64,000 bases of DNA from Streptomyces silvae (GCF_016745505.1 NZ_JAERUC010000124.1:1-64000); one strand, 5' to 3'; shown: positions 32,801-42,923, numbered from the stretch's first letter. The notes: a model not told the origin generated them from the letters alone. Numbers and translations: made by a program.

Positions 32801-33066
32801 ACCCGGTCCCCTCCGTCACGACGCTCTCGCTGTCCCGTCTCCGCACCACGGCCGTCGCCGGTGACCGGCTGGGACAACTGCCGAAGATCTTCCCGTCGCT
32901 GCGCGACCTCACGCTGTCGACCTCCATGGCGACGGAACCGTCGTGGCCCCCGGAAGCCCCCGCCGTCGACCTCTCCCCGCTGCGCGGCCTGCCGGGGCTC
33001 ACGGTCACGATCACCCGCAGCGCCCGGGTGACAGGAGCGGAAGGCATCGACGTACGGCAGCTGTGA
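29803..33066 (+). CDS. trypsin-NACHT-LRR protein (bacterial NLR-like)
   Basis: A 1087-residue multidomain protein. Residues 10-165 are a trypsin-like protease with catalytic H34 (LTCAHVV), D65 (DHDLDVALL) and S155 (GLSGGPVF), all intact, and no signal peptide. A linker (about 215-275) leads to a NACHT ATPase: Walker A GDAGAGKTT at 293-301, Walker B LLLVDGLDE (D378, D381, E382), sensor TVRP (410-413), and the winged-helix mark FAHRTFQDFLAA (607-618). A helical part follows and then leucine-rich repeats from about 815 to the end. By analogy with bacterial NACHT defence proteins, the repeats would sense a trigger, NACHT would oligomerise and the protease would act as effector. Start GTG 29803 overlaps the upstream stop. 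Confidence 0.92.
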   Translation: MRAVQPADRTVVVSGALQGSGVLLTDRLVLTCAHVVRGSSGCHLGHPDVAGPVPATVAWIDHDLDVALLQAASPVLPVGPARLGLVDTRQAMDSCEITGFPRIQRYGAEKHAEADQYTATVLPMAGRMRNLLVCDLDGPPVIRSDQAPSVLAGLSGGPVFAGDVLLGIARQVPQQRGGRRVECVPLGPVLTAKPFRLVYEQSGPALRHERVHGHFPRDLRYEEEYAASIGAAYRRTKIFGLDELGRHDSEWDLDTAYLSLEAQSQPQSRTLPSPGPQRVDALLADRPRVLLRGDAGAGKTTLLWWLAAHAAARTLADALDPLNGLIPFVVPLRTLRARGSTFPGPAQLSGAAGLVVDDAPDGWAGRVLESGRALLLVDGLDEVPPEDREEAHAWLSQLLRRYPETRCVATVRPLAVAPDWLGSEDFEELRLLPMRDGDIQSFVASWHEAARLDSHGHEALAELERDLSHQFAENAALRDLARTPLLCAVICALHRRRQGSLPATRWKLYSSALEMLLGNRDERRRIKSPEGISMDVEEQTQLLQRIAAWLVREGQSEFSREQALHQVDRTLTGMTRVREQGSAETVLTHLLNRSGLLQERSFDTYQFAHRTFQDFLAAKELVEDDHLNELLRHAPDEQWQDVILLAAGHCGRRQLPVLVHGLLDSAAQTSSLARAELRVLAALCAQHAAWLDTTTRDRVHRSTASLFPPRNSVKVGLLARMGPEALTHLPHPREYAGEIDERTAEHVVDLISHIGGAEAVPHVRDWALAIPGLGPTLMNCWDRYPAEAYAAEVLNRLDTTRLRVRVRSRDQLAALRHVPDADRLDFVGDLPEPELRTALRGRRPRQIWLRANNCLTDLSFLAGSDRLTELRIHSSPGVRDLSPLSLLDSLDELSLGGSPLTASTLGSLGPHPRLRHLSLSRLTVQRFSDLPPLPGVVTLNVRADGRFEADSFEGWSRLTALNLAGAFLPIGPLLAALRRAPQVTALDLTAPAVPDLAGHDPVPSVTTLSLSRLRTTAVAGDRLGQLPKIFPSLRDLTLSTSMATEPSWPPEAPAVDLSPLRGLPGLTVTITRSARVTGAEGIDVRQL

Positions 33067-33096
33067 CCGCGGGTGAGCTGCCGGACCGCACCGAAA

Positions 33097-33136
33097 AGGG
33101 GCTGCCCCGGACCGAAACCGGTCCGGGGCAGCCCCT
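33097..33136. terminator. bidirectional hairpin between NACHT gene and clpC
   Basis: A 17-bp stem, 33097-33113 against 33120-33136, with a 6-nt loop GAAACC. It lies between two convergent stops and has an A-run on the left (33094-33097), which gives a U-run for the minus-strand clpC transcript. Confidence 0.85.
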
Positions 33137-33159
33137 GTGACGCTCAGGCGCTACGCGCC

Positions 33160-35685
<2,526 letters not shown>

Positions 35686-36125
35686 CGTTAATCGCTCCTC
35701 AGAGCGGTCAGGCAGTAAGGGGTCGGTCCCCTCCCTGTCCTTCCGCAGCTTAGTCCCGCAAGCGGGGACCGCTCATTTCAACTGCCGACACCCGGCCCTG
35801 CTTCCCGGGGGATCTGCTGCCCCGAACGCCGACAACTGCTCCAACCCGATGGTGCGAGACGATGTTCCCGCAGGCCAGGCAGATAGCCCTTTCGCCAGTA
35901 CGCCGATGGCGAACGTGAGACGTTTTTGCCCGCGTGTCGCCCCTTCCCACTAGGGATGTCTTACCCGCACTCACTGACAGTCCATGCGGCGCACCCCCGT
36001 TTACTCCGCTACGGGCGAACAACAACGCGCTGCCGAAGGCCTCCACGCGCCCCCGCAACGGACACACAGAGCAGTCGATCATGAACAGCGCGTAACTCCG
36101 GGGCCGGTTCGGCGGTTCATCGGAC
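35686..36125. other. 440-bp intergenic region upstream of clpC
   Basis: A divergent gap between clpC (minus) and the gene at 36126 (plus). It contains the ClgR-like box at 35898-35914, a minus-strand TATCTG shortly downstream of it that could be a -10, and a near-palindrome GTCCCGC/GCGGG close to 35753-35769. A 94-codon open frame across 35669-35953 overlaps the clpC start and has no coding bias, so it is not called. Confidence 0.6.
35898..35914. promoter_or_regulatory. ClgR-like operator upstream of clpC
   Basis: GTACGCC-GAT-GGCGAAC is a 17-bp near-perfect palindrome (one mismatched pair) that fits the GTTCGC...GCGAAC type box bound by ClgR, the actinobacterial activator of clp and lon genes. 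It lies 213-229 bp before the clpC start. Confidence 0.55.
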
Positions 36126-36707
36126 ATGGCTTCCCTCGTCCCGCCTCCCCGCTCGTCGCCGGAACGCGACACCGCGCAGTGGTACGCCCGCGAGCTCGAC
36201 TGGGTCACGGCGGGCACGGCGCCGGTGCGGCTGCTGACGGGGCTGCGCTTCGACGTCCTGGAGCTTCCGGCCGCGGCAGGTCACGCGGCGCTGCGCCGGG
36301 TCGGGCGCACCGGTCCGGTGGCGCTGGCGGGGCGGCGGATGCGGCTGCTGGTGGCCGCGGGCAGCGCGGAGGAGCTGCCGGGGCTGCTCGACTGGCTGGA
36401 GTGGGGCGGCATCGCCCTCGATCTGACCGCCATCGGCGACGGCGGGCACATCACGGCCCCGGTGCCGCCGGGCGGTGCGGCGGGCCCGCCGGGGGCCGCG
36501 GTCTGGCTGCGGCCCCCCGGATCGCGCCAGGAGGTGGAACCTTCACTCCCGGCCCTCGGCGGCCTCGGGAGCAGGGGTGGGGGTGCTCCCGATCTCGTAC
36601 GACTCGTGGACGCGGCGGCGACGGAGTGCCACCGGGCCAGGCTCGCTCACGCCCGGACACACCTGTGGGCCCATCGGCCGACAGGTCAGCCGTTCGCCTT
36701 CTCGTAA
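36126..36707 (+). CDS. conserved hypothetical protein, Prim-Pol N-terminal-like
   Basis: A 193-residue protein. The stretch RFDVLELPAAAGHAALRRVGRTGPVALAGRRMRLLVAAGSAEELPGLLDWLEWGGIALDL resembles the N-terminal fold of bifunctional primase/polymerase proteins seen in actinomycetes, but catalytic acidic residues of an active primase are not evident, so it may be a non-catalytic relative. The resemblance is weak and from memory. Its 3' end overlaps the 3' end of lsr2 by 22 bp on the opposite strand. Function unknown. Confidence 0.7.
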   Translation: MASLVPPPRSSPERDTAQWYARELDWVTAGTAPVRLLTGLRFDVLELPAAAGHAALRRVGRTGPVALAGRRMRLLVAAGSAEELPGLLDWLEWGGIALDLTAIGDGGHITAPVPPGGAAGPPGAAVWLRPPGSRQEVEPSLPALGGLGSRGGGAPDLVRLVDAAATECHRARLAHARTHLWAHRPTGQPFAFS

Positions 36708-37021
36708 GCCTCACGGATCTCGGCGGGGACGCGGCCGCGGTCGTTCACGTTGTGGCCGTTCTCGCGCGCCCACCGACGGATCTCGGCGGTGTCCTTGTTG
36801 CCACCGGTGACGGCGCGGCCCTTGCCACGGCCGGTCGCGGCGCGGCCGCCCGTGCGGCGTCCGCTCTTGGTGTACGGCTCGAGAAGACCACGGAGCTTGT
36901 CCGCGTTGCTCGTGGTGAGGTCGATCTCGTACGTCTTGCCATCCAGAGCGAACGTGACGGTCTCGTCCGCCTCGCCACCGTCGAGGTCATCAACAAGAAG
37001 GACCTGAACCTTCTGTGCCAC
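36686..37021 (-). CDS. lsr2: Lsr2 family nucleoid-associated protein
   Basis: A 111-residue xenogeneic silencer that binds and bridges AT-rich DNA. The N-terminal dimerisation domain begins AQKVQVLLVDDLDGGEADETVTF; a Gly/Arg-rich linker follows; the C-terminal domain (AEIRRWARENGHNVNDRGRVPAEIREAYEKAN) has the RGR minor-groove motif. The start is GTG 37021, because AAAGGA lies 7 nt before it and downstream of the alternative ATG at 37036. The leader is AT-rich for this genome, so autoregulation is plausible. Confidence 0.96.
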   Translation of the reverse strand: MAQKVQVLLVDDLDGGEADETVTFALDGKTYEIDLTTSNADKLRGLLEPYTKSGRRTGGRAATGRGKGRAVTGGNKDTAEIRRWARENGHNVNDRGRVPAEIREAYEKANG

Positions 37022-37165
37022 CGGATTTCCTTTCATCGAAAATGCAGTACGCGGAAAGGAAACCGCTTTTCCCCGGAAAACACAAACCCCTGGGAGAGGT
37101 TCAGGAGCGCTAGAGCACGGGAAACATGCGCGATTCGGACATAGGGTTCCGGCAACTTCCGCCGT

Positions 37166-37783
37166 TCACAGGTGCAGAAGCATCCGGCTGTTGCCCAAGG
37201 TGTTCGGCTTCACTCGTTCGAGACCCAGGAACTCGGCGACACCCTCGTCATAGGAACGCAGCAGCTCGCTGTAGACATCTCCGTCGACCGGCGTCTCTCC
37301 GATCTCGGTGAAGCCGTGCGAGGCGAAGAAGTCGACTTCGAACGTGAGACAGAAAACCCGGCGGACACCGAGCCAGCGCGCGGTCTGCAGGAGCTTGTCC
37401 AGGACCTGGTGTCCGACACCCGCGCCCTTGATGGCGTGGTCGACGGCGAGAGTACGTACTTCGGCGAGGTCTTCCCACATCACGTGCAGTGCGCCGCAGC
37501 CGATGACACGGGCGTCCTCGTCGCGTTCGGCGACCCAGAACTCCTGGATGTCCTCGTAAAGCGTGACGGTCGCTTTGTCGAGCAGGATGCCTTCGGAGAC
37601 GTAGCCGTCAAGGAGGCCGCGGACCGACGCCACATCGCTGGTCCTGGCGCGGCGGACGGTGATGGCCGGCCTATTTACCGACGGGCCGGTATGAAGTTCT
37701 GAGGGAGATCCGGTTTCCGGCCCGGTATGCGCTCCGGTTTGCGACTCGGTCCGGTGCTCGGTTTGCGGCTGCTCTGAGGACAT
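37166..37783 (-). CDS. amino-acid N-acetyltransferase (GNAT family)
   Basis: A 205-residue acetyltransferase. After a variable Thr/Ser/Glu-rich head of about 38 residues, the GNAT fold runs from ITVRRARTSDVASVRGLLDGYV to FTEIGETPVDGDVY; the acetyl-CoA loop is HAIKGAGVGHQVLDKLL. It resembles the short actinobacterial N-acetylglutamate synthases of arginine synthesis, but another amino-acid substrate is possible. A TAGCGT hexamer lies 6 nt before ATG 37783, inside the end of the upstream blaI-like gene, pointing to a leaderless transcript of its own. Confidence 0.85.
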   Translation of the reverse strand: MSSEQPQTEHRTESQTGAHTGPETGSPSELHTGPSVNRPAITVRRARTSDVASVRGLLDGYVSEGILLDKATVTLYEDIQEFWVAERDEDARVIGCGALHVMWEDLAEVRTLAVDHAIKGAGVGHQVLDKLLQTARWLGVRRVFCLTFEVDFFASHGFTEIGETPVDGDVYSELLRSYDEGVAEFLGLERVKPNTLGNSRMLLHL

Positions 37784-37792
37784 CCCCCGACG

Positions 37793-38227
37793 CTATCGCC
37801 CGCGCTCCTGCGGCGCTTCATCGGCCGCGTCCCCGTCTTCGGGCGGACTCCCGGCCGGTTCGGGGAAGGTGGGTGCGACGACGCGCATCGCATCACGCAG
37901 AGCCTCGCGCTGCTCCGCGGACATCATGCCGAAGAAGGCGACCAGTGCGGCGGCCGGGTTGTCACTCTGCGACCAGGCTTCGTTCATCAGTGCGGCCGAG
38001 TATGCGGCGCGGGTGGAGACCGCCGTATATCGATATGCCCGGCCATCCACTTCCCGGCGTACCCAGCCCTTCTGATGGAGATTGTCCATTACCGTCATGA
38101 CGGTCGTGTACGCGATGGACCGTTCCTGTTGAAGGTCCTCGAGAACTTCCCGCACGGTGACCGGGCGGTTCCATTGCCAGACCCGTGTCATCACGGTGTC
38201 TTCCAGCTCTCCCAATTGGCGAGGCAC
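37793..38227 (-). CDS. BlaI/MecI/CopY family transcriptional regulator
   Basis: A 144-residue winged-helix repressor. Typical sequence: LGELEDTVMTRVWQWNRPVTVREVLEDL, then AYTTVMTVMDNLHQKGWVRREVDGRAYRYTAV (recognition helix and wing), then a dimer helix. No blaR1-type sensor protease is next to it, so its inducer signal must come from elsewhere. GTG 38227 follows AAGGTGA. It lies just before the acetyltransferase gene on the same strand. Confidence 0.92.
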   Translation of the reverse strand: MPRQLGELEDTVMTRVWQWNRPVTVREVLEDLQQERSIAYTTVMTVMDNLHQKGWVRREVDGRAYRYTAVSTRAAYSAALMNEAWSQSDNPAAALVAFFGMMSAEQREALRDAMRVVAPTFPEPAGSPPEDGDAADEAPQERGR

Positions 38228-38276
38228 ACCGTCACCTTAGTGCTAGATGTCCGGAATGGGATAATTCTGGGACGGA

Positions 38277-38313
38277 AAAAGGGCGCACAGCTCCGGGGAG
38301 CCGTGCGCCCTTC
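38277..38313 (-). terminator. intrinsic terminator with U-tract after the 59-residue gene
   Basis: AAGGGCGCAC pairs with GTGCGCCCTT, and inner GCTCC with GGAGC, one mismatch between. Read on the minus strand the stem is followed by TTTTT, one of the few classical Rho-independent terminators in the window. Confidence 0.8.
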
Positions 38314-38328
38314 CTGCTCGGGTCCGGG

Positions 38329-38508
38329 TCAGACGCCCTCGGGCCTCGGAGCCTGCCGGGCCGATTCGGCGCGGGCGAGCGCCGCGTCCACCGCGGCGTC
38401 CTCCTTGGCCTTGTTCGGGCCGCCCTGGCTCTTGATGATCGTCCTGACGAGGCCGATGAAGAAGACGGCCATCACCACGGGGGGAACGAGCGCGGATACG
38501 TAGTCCAT
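38329..38508 (-). CDS. small conserved membrane protein (59 aa)
   Basis: A 59-residue protein with one membrane segment at its N-terminus (VSALVPPVVMAVFFIGLVRTII) and a charged, Ala-rich cytoplasmic tail (KEDAAVDAALARAES). ATG 38508 gives the natural start (MDYVSALVPP). It is followed by a good terminator and preceded by the 208-residue gene. No function can be named. Confidence 0.75.
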   Translation of the reverse strand: MDYVSALVPPVVMAVFFIGLVRTIIKSQGGPNKAKEDAAVDAALARAESARQAPRPEGV

Positions 38509-38574
38509 GCCGTCCAGGGTAGCGAGCCCGGCATTCCGGCCACTCCCGGGCACCCCTCCGGCGCGCCGGTGCAC

Positions 38575-39201
38575 TCAGGACACCGCGCGCTCCTCCGGCG
38601 GCGGGGCCGGAGCCGGCCGGCGGCGGGGCGGGAAGACCTCGGACGGCTTCGGCATCGGGCGCTCGCCCGGGGCCGGCGGACGGGCCGGCTCGGCGGGCCG
38701 CGACGGGGTGCGAGGCCGCTCGGGCTCCTTGGCCGCCGCCAGGCCACCGCGCAGAGCCAGCAGCCGTCCGCGCGGCGCGGGCGCCGTCATGGGCACGGCG
38801 CGGCCGGCCAGGCGCGCCCGCACCGAGCGCTCCGCCAGCACCTGGCAGCGCTCCAGCAGGGCCGCGGCGACCGGTCCGGCACGCAGGGCGCGCAGGGCCG
38901 CGAGGTCGTCGGGGCGGGGGTCGTAGCCGGCCGCGAGGGCGTCCTGGAGGAGTTCCAGATAGCCGCTGAGGGAGCCGGGGAGCGCGTCGCGGTAGCGGGC
39001 GAGATCGGCGAGGAGGAAGGCGCGCAGCCGGCCCGCCTCGTTCACCACCTCGTCCACCGCGCCCGCGAGGCGCAGGCAGTCCTGGACATCCTCTTCGGGC
39101 AGGGGCGTGGGGTGGAGGGCGTTGGCGAGAGCACGTCGGAGCACCCGGAGCTCGTCCGCGCTGAACGCCATGCCGCCGCGTGATCCGTAGGGCGTGGGCA
39201 T
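38575..39201 (-). CDS. conserved hypothetical protein with Pro-rich tail (208 aa)
   Basis: A 208-residue protein not assigned to a known family. Residues about 12-150 are helical and soluble (FSADELRVLRRALANALHP, LRAFLLADLARYRDALPGSLSGYLELLQDALAAGY); the last 50 are Pro/Arg-rich (PPRRRPAPAPPPEE), suggesting a flexible binding tail. A TATTGT hexamer lies 6 nt before ATG 39201 and there is no ribosome-binding site, so it is probably leaderless. Lies between the small membrane protein and the coaX operon. Confidence 0.75.
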   Translation of the reverse strand: MPTPYGSRGGMAFSADELRVLRRALANALHPTPLPEEDVQDCLRLAGAVDEVVNEAGRLRAFLLADLARYRDALPGSLSGYLELLQDALAAGYDPRPDDLAALRALRAGPVAAALLERCQVLAERSVRARLAGRAVPMTAPAPRGRLLALRGGLAAAKEPERPRTPSRPAEPARPPAPGERPMPKPSEVFPPRRRPAPAPPPEERAVS

Positions 39202-39310
39202 GACGCGACAATACGTGCTAAATGGACAAAATCCGCTTAACCAACTGCCCGGCGGCGCGGCGTCGTGCCCCGCGCCGCCGGGTCGTTCCCGCAGGTGACC
39301 GCGGGCGCGG

Positions 39311-40108
39311 CTACATCCGGGCGATGTTGCGCTCGTACACGAGGCGCAGCCCGATGAGCGTCAGCCAGGGCTCGTGCTCGTCGATGACGGAGGACTCGCC
39401 CAACACCATCGGAGCAAGGCCGCCCGTCGCGATGACGGTGACCTCGTCGGGGTCGGCCGCCAGCTCCTTCTTCATGCGCTCGACCACGCCGTCGATCTGG
39501 CCGGCGAAGCCGTACACGATCCCGGACTGCATGGCCTCGACGGTGTTCTTGCCGATGACGCTGCGGGGCCGGGCCAGCTCGATCTTGCGGAGCTGCGCGC
39601 CCTTCACGCCGAGGGCCTCCACGGAGATCTCGATGCCCGGCGCGATCACCCCGCCCGTGTACTCGCCGCGCGCGGAGACCGCGTCGAACGTCGTGGCCGT
39701 GCCCAGGTCGACGACGATCGCCGGGCCGCCGTAGAGCTCGACGGCGGCGACCGCGTTGATGATGCGGTCCGCGCCGACCTCCTTCGGGTTGTCCGTGAGG
39801 ACCGGGACGCCGGTCTTCACCCCCGGCTCCACGAGGACCGCCGGTACGTCGCCGTAGTAGCGGCGGGTGACCTCGCGGAGCTCGTGCAGGACGGCCGGGA
39901 CGGTCGAGCAGATCGCGATGCCCTCGATGCCGTCGCCCAGTTCGACCCCGAGCAGCGGGTGCATCCCCATCAGCCCCTGGAGCAGGACGGCCAGCTCGTC
40001 GGCGGTGCGGCGGGCGTCGGTGGAGATCCGCCAGTGCTCGACGATCTCCTCGCCGTCGAACAGCCCGAGCACGGTGTGGGAGTTGCCCACGTCGATGGTG
40101 AGCAGCAT
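39311..40108 (-). CDS. coaX: type III pantothenate kinase
   Basis: A 265-residue ASKHA-fold kinase that phosphorylates pantothenate, the first step of CoA synthesis. Motifs: LLTIDVGNSHTVLGLFDG at the N-terminus, PGVKTGVPVLTDNPKEVGADRIINAVAA, and VVDLGTATTFDAV. It is not feedback-inhibited by CoA in the family. It is the last gene of the DUF2520-panC-nadB-nadC-coaX operon, and its ATG shares one base with the nadC stop (TGATG). Confidence 0.97.
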   Translation of the reverse strand: MLLTIDVGNSHTVLGLFDGEEIVEHWRISTDARRTADELAVLLQGLMGMHPLLGVELGDGIEGIAICSTVPAVLHELREVTRRYYGDVPAVLVEPGVKTGVPVLTDNPKEVGADRIINAVAAVELYGGPAIVVDLGTATTFDAVSARGEYTGGVIAPGIEISVEALGVKGAQLRKIELARPRSVIGKNTVEAMQSGIVYGFAGQIDGVVERMKKELAADPDEVTVIATGGLAPMVLGESSVIDEHEPWLTLIGLRLVYERNIARM

Positions 40109-41157
40109 CAGGCGTCGGCCCCGTCGGTCGCCGCCGCGGCGTCGCGGAAGTCCAGGCCGATGTCGAGGATCGGCGAGGAGTGCGTGAGCGCGCCGACGGC
40201 CAGGTAGTCGACCCCGGCCTCGGCGTAGGCGCGGGCCGAGTCGAGGGTGAGCCGGCCCGAGGACTCCAGCACCGCGCGGCCCCCGACGAGGGCGACCGCC
40301 TCGGCGGTCCCGGCCGGGGTGAAGTTGTCCAGCAGGATCAGGTCGGCGCCAGCCGCGAGCACCTCGCGGACCTGCTCCAGCGTGTCGACCTCGACCTCGA
40401 TCGCGAGCTCCGGGAACGCCTTCCTGACCCGCTGGAACGCCTCGGCGACACCGCCCGCCGCGATCACGTGGTTGTCCTTGACCAGCGCCGCGTCCACGAG
40501 CGACATGCGGTGGTTGACCCCGCCGCCGCAGCGCACGGCGTACTTCTCCAGCGCACGCAGCCCCGGGGTCGTCTTACGGGTGTCGCGGACCTTCGCCTTC
40601 GTACCGTCGAGCACATCGGCCCAGGCGCGGGTCGCGGTCGCGATGCCGGAGAGCCGGCACAGCAGGTTGAGCGCGCTGCGCTCGCCGGTGAGCAGGTCAC
40701 GGGTGCGGGTGGTCACCGTGAGCAGCTTCTGGCCGGGGGCGACGCGGTCGCCGTCCTCCACGTGGCGCTCGACCTCGAACTCGTCGGTACAGACGATGGA
40801 GAGGACGGCCTCGGCGACGCGCAGACCCGCGACGACACCCGCCTCACGGGCGGTGAAGTCGCCGGTGGCGACGGCGTCCTCCGGGACGGTCGCCACGGTG
40901 GTGACGTCCTCGCCGCCGTCGAGGTCCTCCTCGATCGCGACGTGGGCGATGTCCTCGACCTGAACCGGGTCGAGGCCTGCGTCCGCCAGGAGCTGGGCCA
41001 GGGCGGGGTCGAGACCGCACTCCAGACCGTCGGGGTCGTAGCCGTCACCGCAGCCGCAGCCGTCGCCGCAGCCACCACCGGACTCGGCGGGTGCGCCGAT
41101 GTGGATCAGCGGTACGTCCACAGGTGTGGGGCGCGGATTCTCTTCGGGCGTGCTCAC
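40108..41157 (-). CDS. nadC: carboxylating nicotinate-nucleotide diphosphorylase
   Basis: A 349-residue enzyme that turns quinolinate and PRPP into nicotinate mononucleotide. Catalytic-core sequences are clear: RKTTPGLRALEKYAVRCGGGVNHRMSL, VKDNHV, EVEVDTLEQ and LLDNF. An N-terminal extension carries a Cys/Gly cluster (C30, C34, C36, C47; GGGCGDGCGCGDG) not found in E. coli NadC. GTG 41157 has GAGGAG at 8 nt and starts 3 nt before the end of nadB. Confidence 0.95.
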   Translation of the reverse strand: MSTPEENPRPTPVDVPLIHIGAPAESGGGCGDGCGCGDGYDPDGLECGLDPALAQLLADAGLDPVQVEDIAHVAIEEDLDGGEDVTTVATVPEDAVATGDFTAREAGVVAGLRVAEAVLSIVCTDEFEVERHVEDGDRVAPGQKLLTVTTRTRDLLTGERSALNLLCRLSGIATATRAWADVLDGTKAKVRDTRKTTPGLRALEKYAVRCGGGVNHRMSLVDAALVKDNHVIAAGGVAEAFQRVRKAFPELAIEVEVDTLEQVREVLAAGADLILLDNFTPAGTAEAVALVGGRAVLESSGRLTLDSARAYAEAGVDYLAVGALTHSSPILDIGLDFRDAAAATDGADA

Positions 41158-41159
41158 GG

Positions 41160-42923
41160 TTACGGCTCCTCGGGGGCGTCGGCGGGGTGGTTCGGGAGAC
41201 CTGCGGGCAGTGCGGAGTCTGCCGGGTCTCCGGTGCGTACGGGTGGGAACAGTGAACTGTCGGTCGTGCGGACGACGGGCCGCAGGTACGGGTCGACGCG
41301 GACGACCAGGTGACGGCGCCAGACGTCGTCGTCGCGCTCGGGCCGGTCCTCGCGCCAGTGGCAGCCGCGGGTCTCCTCCCGCTGCCGCGCGGCGGCGACC
41401 AGGACCTGCGAGACCAGGAGGAGGTTCGTGGCCTCCCACGCCTCCACCCCGGGGACGGCGTCCTTCGGGCCGTCCTTGTCGGCGGCCGCCGCGGCCCGCT
41501 GGAGGGCGTCCAGCTCCCCTGCCGCGACGGCGAGGCTGCCGCCGGACCTGATCACCCCGGCGCCCTTGGTCATGATCCGCTGGACCGCGGTCCGCGACTC
41601 CGCGGTGAGCAGCGGGACGGTCCGCGTTCCGGCGGGTTCCGCCACGGGGGTACGGGCAGCGGCCCCGGCACCGGTCCTGGGGCCGTCCACGATGTCGGCC
41701 GCGATCCGCTCGGCGAAGACCAGCCCCTCCAGGAGGGAGTTCGACGCCAGCCGGTTCGCGCCGTGCACACCCGTGCAGGCGACCTCACCGCAGGCGTACA
41801 GGCCGGGGACCGTCGTACGGCCGCGGAGGTCGGTGCGCACCCCGCCCGAGGCGTAGTGCGCGGCGGGGGCCACCGGGATCGGCTCCGTCACCGGGTCGAT
41901 GCCGTGCGCGCGGCAGGCGGCCAGGATCGTCGGGAAGCGCTGCTCCCACATCTCGGCGCCGAAGTGCCGGGCGTCGAGATACATGTGCTCGGTGCCGTGC
42001 AGGAGCATCTGGCGCGTGATGGCCTTGGCGACGATGTCGCGGGGTGCCAGCTCCGCCAGCTCGTGCTGCCCGAGCATGAAGCGGGTCCCGGAGGCGTCGA
42101 CGAGGTGGGCGCCCTCGCCCCGTACCGCCTCGGAGACCAGCGGCTGCTGGCCCTCGGAGTCGGCGCCGAGAAACAGGACGGTCGGATGGAACTGGACGAA
42201 TTCCAGGTCCGACACCTCGGCACCCGCGCGCAGCGCGAGCGCCACCCCGTCGCCCGTGGAGACCGGCGGGTTGGTGGTGGCGGAGAAGACCTGGCCCATG
42301 CCGCCGGTGGCGAGCACCACGGCCGGGGCGCGGACGGCCCCGACACCGTCGTGCTGGCCCTCGCCCATGACGTGCAGGGTGACGCCCTCCGTACGGCCTT
42401 CGGCGTCGGTGAGCAGGTCCAGGACCAGGGCGTTCTCGATGGTGTGCAGGGCGGCGGAGCGGACCGCCTCGACCAGGGCGCGGGAGATCTCGGCGCCCGT
42501 GGCGTCGCCCCCGGCGTGCGCGATGCGGCGGCGGTGGTGGCCGCCCTCGCGGGTCAGGGCGATCGCGCCGGTGTCGGTGGTGTCGAAGTGGGCGCCGGTC
42601 TCGATCAGCCGGCGTACGGCGTCGGGGCCCTCGGTGACCAGGGCGCGCACCGCCGTCTCGTCGCAGAGGCCCGCCCCGGCGACCAGGGTGTCGTCGAGGT
42701 GCTGCTCGGGGGTGTCCCCCTCGCCGAGCGCGGCGGCGATGCCGCCCTGCGCCCAGCGGGTGGAACCGTCGTCGAGGCGGGCCTTGGTGACGACCACGGT
42801 CGCCAGGCCGGCCGCGGCGCAGCGCAGTGCGGTGGTGAGACCGGCCACGCCGGAGCCGACCACGACGACGTCCGCGTCGATGGCCCAGCCGGGGGCGGGG
42901 GCGGTCAGCCGTATTCCGGTCAC
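41160..42923 (-). CDS. nadB: L-aspartate oxidase
   Basis: A 587-residue FAD enzyme that oxidises L-aspartate to iminoaspartate, first step of de novo NAD synthesis. FAD site VVVVGSGVAGLTTALRCAAAG at the N-terminus; family motifs STRWAQGGIAAAL, HRRRIAHAGGDATG, and ALYASGGVRTD-type sequence (APAAHYASGGVRTDLRG); C-terminal helical domain. The partner nadA is not in this window. GTG 42923 overlaps the panC stop by 4 nt. Confidence 0.96.
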   Translation of the reverse strand: MTGIRLTAPAPGWAIDADVVVVGSGVAGLTTALRCAAAGLATVVVTKARLDDGSTRWAQGGIAAALGEGDTPEQHLDDTLVAGAGLCDETAVRALVTEGPDAVRRLIETGAHFDTTDTGAIALTREGGHHRRRIAHAGGDATGAEISRALVEAVRSAALHTIENALVLDLLTDAEGRTEGVTLHVMGEGQHDGVGAVRAPAVVLATGGMGQVFSATTNPPVSTGDGVALALRAGAEVSDLEFVQFHPTVLFLGADSEGQQPLVSEAVRGEGAHLVDASGTRFMLGQHELAELAPRDIVAKAITRQMLLHGTEHMYLDARHFGAEMWEQRFPTILAACRAHGIDPVTEPIPVAPAAHYASGGVRTDLRGRTTVPGLYACGEVACTGVHGANRLASNSLLEGLVFAERIAADIVDGPRTGAGAAARTPVAEPAGTRTVPLLTAESRTAVQRIMTKGAGVIRSGGSLAVAAGELDALQRAAAAADKDGPKDAVPGVEAWEATNLLLVSQVLVAAARQREETRGCHWREDRPERDDDVWRRHLVVRVDPYLRPVVRTTDSSLFPPVRTGDPADSALPAGLPNHPADAPEEP

